From Bacteroidales bacterium (GTDB lineage: Bacteria; Bacteroidota; Bacteroidia; Bacteroidales; VadinHA17), in assembly GCA_025455535.1 (NCBI GenBank), contig JALOMM010000175.1, positions 1 to 6,780 of the forward strand: a stretch of DNA of 6,780 nt. Reading direction: 5' to 3'. Below the pieces are notes generated by a model. It was not told the DNA's origin, did no database searches, and worked only from the letters and a program-made list of their open reading frames with translations. This document shows, in pieces, positions 5,756 through 6,780 of this stretch. Both the position numbers and the translations under genes were made by a program. Positions within the stretch are counted from its first letter, which is position 1, and every line of letters begins with the position of its first letter.

Positions 5756-6780
5756 ATGAATATGAAAAAGATCACGAAAATTCTGTTAAGCGAGAAGGAG
5801 ATGCCCCGCCACTGGTATAACATCATGGCAGATATGCCCAACAAGCCATTGCCGCCTCTTCATCCGGCGACAGGCAAACCGGTGGGCCCCGATGACCTGG
5901 CACCAATCTTCCCGATGGAACTGATAAAACAGGAGGTCTCCGCGGAGAGATTTATTGACATCCCTGAAGAGGTCATCGATCTGTACAGGACTTACAGGCC
6001 CTCCCCGCTTTTCAGGGCAAGAAATCTCGAGAAGGCGCTTGGAACAAAGAGCAGGATCTATTACAAGTACGAGGGAGGAAATTATTCCGGATCGCATAAG
6101 GCCAATACCGCTATTCCTCAGGCTTATTATAACAAGAAGGAAGGGGTCAGGAGGATCACCACAGAAACAGGGGCCGGCCAGTGGGGCAGCGCGATGAGCT
6201 TTGCATGCAACCACTTCGGACTCGAGCTGCTTGTTTTCATGGTGAGAGTGAGCTATGACCAGAAGCCCGGCCGCAAGCTGCTGATGAACACCTACAACGC
6301 CAGGGTGGTGCCATCGCCAAGCACAATGACGGCTGCAGGAAGAAAGGTCCTTGAAGAAGACCCTGCCTCACCGGGAAGCCTTGGCATAGCCATCTCTGAG
6401 GCGATGGAGGTGGCAATGCAGGATCCTTATACCAAATACGCCCTCGGCAGCGTGCTGAACCATGTCATACTTCACCAGACCATTATAGGGGAGGAGGCAC
6501 TTATTCAGATGGCAAAGGCAGATGACTACCCCGATGTTGTACTGGGATGCTTCGGTGGAGGATCAAATTTCTCCGGTATCGCATTCCCCTTCCTTCGTGA
6601 GAACCTGCTCAACGGTAAGAAGACAAGACTTGTTACAATTGAGCCGGCTTCATGTCCCAAGCTGACAAAAGGAAAATTCATGTATGACTTTGGCGATCAG
6701 TCAGGCATGACGCCTCTTCTTCCGATGTACTCACTGGGGCATAACTTCATCCCTGACAAGATACATGCAGGGGGTCTTCG
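5756..6780 (+). CDS. trpB: Tryptophan synthase beta chain, TrpB2 type, 3'-truncated by window edge
   Basis: A PLP-dependent fold-type II enzyme that joins indole and L-serine to give L-tryptophan. The reading frame from 5756 stays open to the window end, showing 341 complete codons of an expected 440-460. The N-terminal block EMPRHWYNIMADMP (15-28), then HPATGKP (36-42) and IFPMELIKQE (51-60), is the extension that marks TrpB2 rather than the shorter TrpB1. GSHKANTA (112-119) carries the Schiff-base Lys115; TTETGAGQWGSA (135-146) and VRVSYDQKPGR (163-173) follow; GCFGGGSN (264-271) is the PLP-phosphate loop. YEGGNYSGSHK differs slightly from the PTGSHK form common in TrpB2. The second ATG (5762) is an equally plausible start. 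It is preceded by a Trp attenuator, which argues for a true biosynthetic role; other trp genes are expected to the right (inference). Confidence 0.93.
   Translation, partial: MNMKKITKILLSEKEMPRHWYNIMADMPNKPLPPLHPATGKPVGPDDLAPIFPMELIKQEVSAERFIDIPEEVIDLYRTYRPSPLFRARNLEKALGTKSRIYYKYEGGNYSGSHKANTAIPQAYYNKKEGVRRITTETGAGQWGSAMSFACNHFGLELLVFMVRVSYDQKPGRKLLMNTYNARVVPSPSTMTAAGRKVLEEDPASPGSLGIAISEAMEVAMQDPYTKYALGSVLNHVILHQTIIGEEALIQMAKADDYPDVVLGCFGGGSNFSGIAFPFLRENLLNGKKTRLVTIEPASCPKLTKGKFMYDFGDQSGMTPLLPMYSLGHNFIPDKIHAGGL

Noticed and set aside
5786..6214. Antisense open frame of 142 codons within trpB, and similar antisense frames in the other genes
   Set aside because: They lie opposite strongly conserved enzyme genes, show no recognisable domain and reflect the codon pattern of the sense strand.

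Overview
The window looks like a piece of a Bacteroidota (probably Bacteroidales-type) chromosome. Supporting signs are protein sequences typical of that phylum, starts without a clear Shine-Dalgarno motif, A/T-rich spacers and a TAnnTTTG-type promoter box. All genes are on the + strand and gene density is high. No mobile element, CRISPR array, rRNA or tRNA is visible.

Layout. (1) 1-879: 3' part of tdh, L-threonine 3-dehydrogenase; the start lies left of the window. (2) 880-1013: spacer with short direct repeats and an inverted repeat that covers the next start codon. (3) 1014-2660: acetyl-CoA-synthetase-type AMP ligase that keeps its N-terminal motifs but lacks the C-terminal block carrying the catalytic lysine. 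(4) 2706-2966: stand-alone acyl carrier protein. (5) 2983-4230: a divergent paralogue of 2-amino-3-ketobutyrate CoA ligase (Kbl). (6) 4351-5541: canonical kbl. (7) 5542-5755: leader region with a complete Trp attenuator: a 14-residue leader peptide with Trp-Arg-Trp-Arg, an antiterminator pairing and a perfect 10-bp terminator. (8) 5756 to the end: trpB of the TrpB2 type, running off the window.

How the genes work together. Tdh oxidises threonine to 2-amino-3-oxobutyrate and Kbl splits that with CoA into glycine and acetyl-CoA, so tdh and kbl form the usual threonine-to-glycine route. Between them sits an unusual three-gene insert (AMP ligase, carrier protein, second Kbl-like enzyme). Its layout resembles ACP-dependent alpha-oxoamine synthase systems, in which an acyl group is loaded on a carrier protein and condensed with an amino acid. 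This reading is inference; the product is unknown. The AMP ligase looks as if about 24 residues, including the adenylation lysine, were removed in frame, which leaves its activity open.

The trpB leader is the best-supported regulatory element. Trp codons, alternative RNA pairings and terminator are placed as in classical ribosome-stalling attenuation, so this TrpB2 gene is very probably controlled by tryptophanyl-tRNA supply and likely begins a trp operon to the right of the window.
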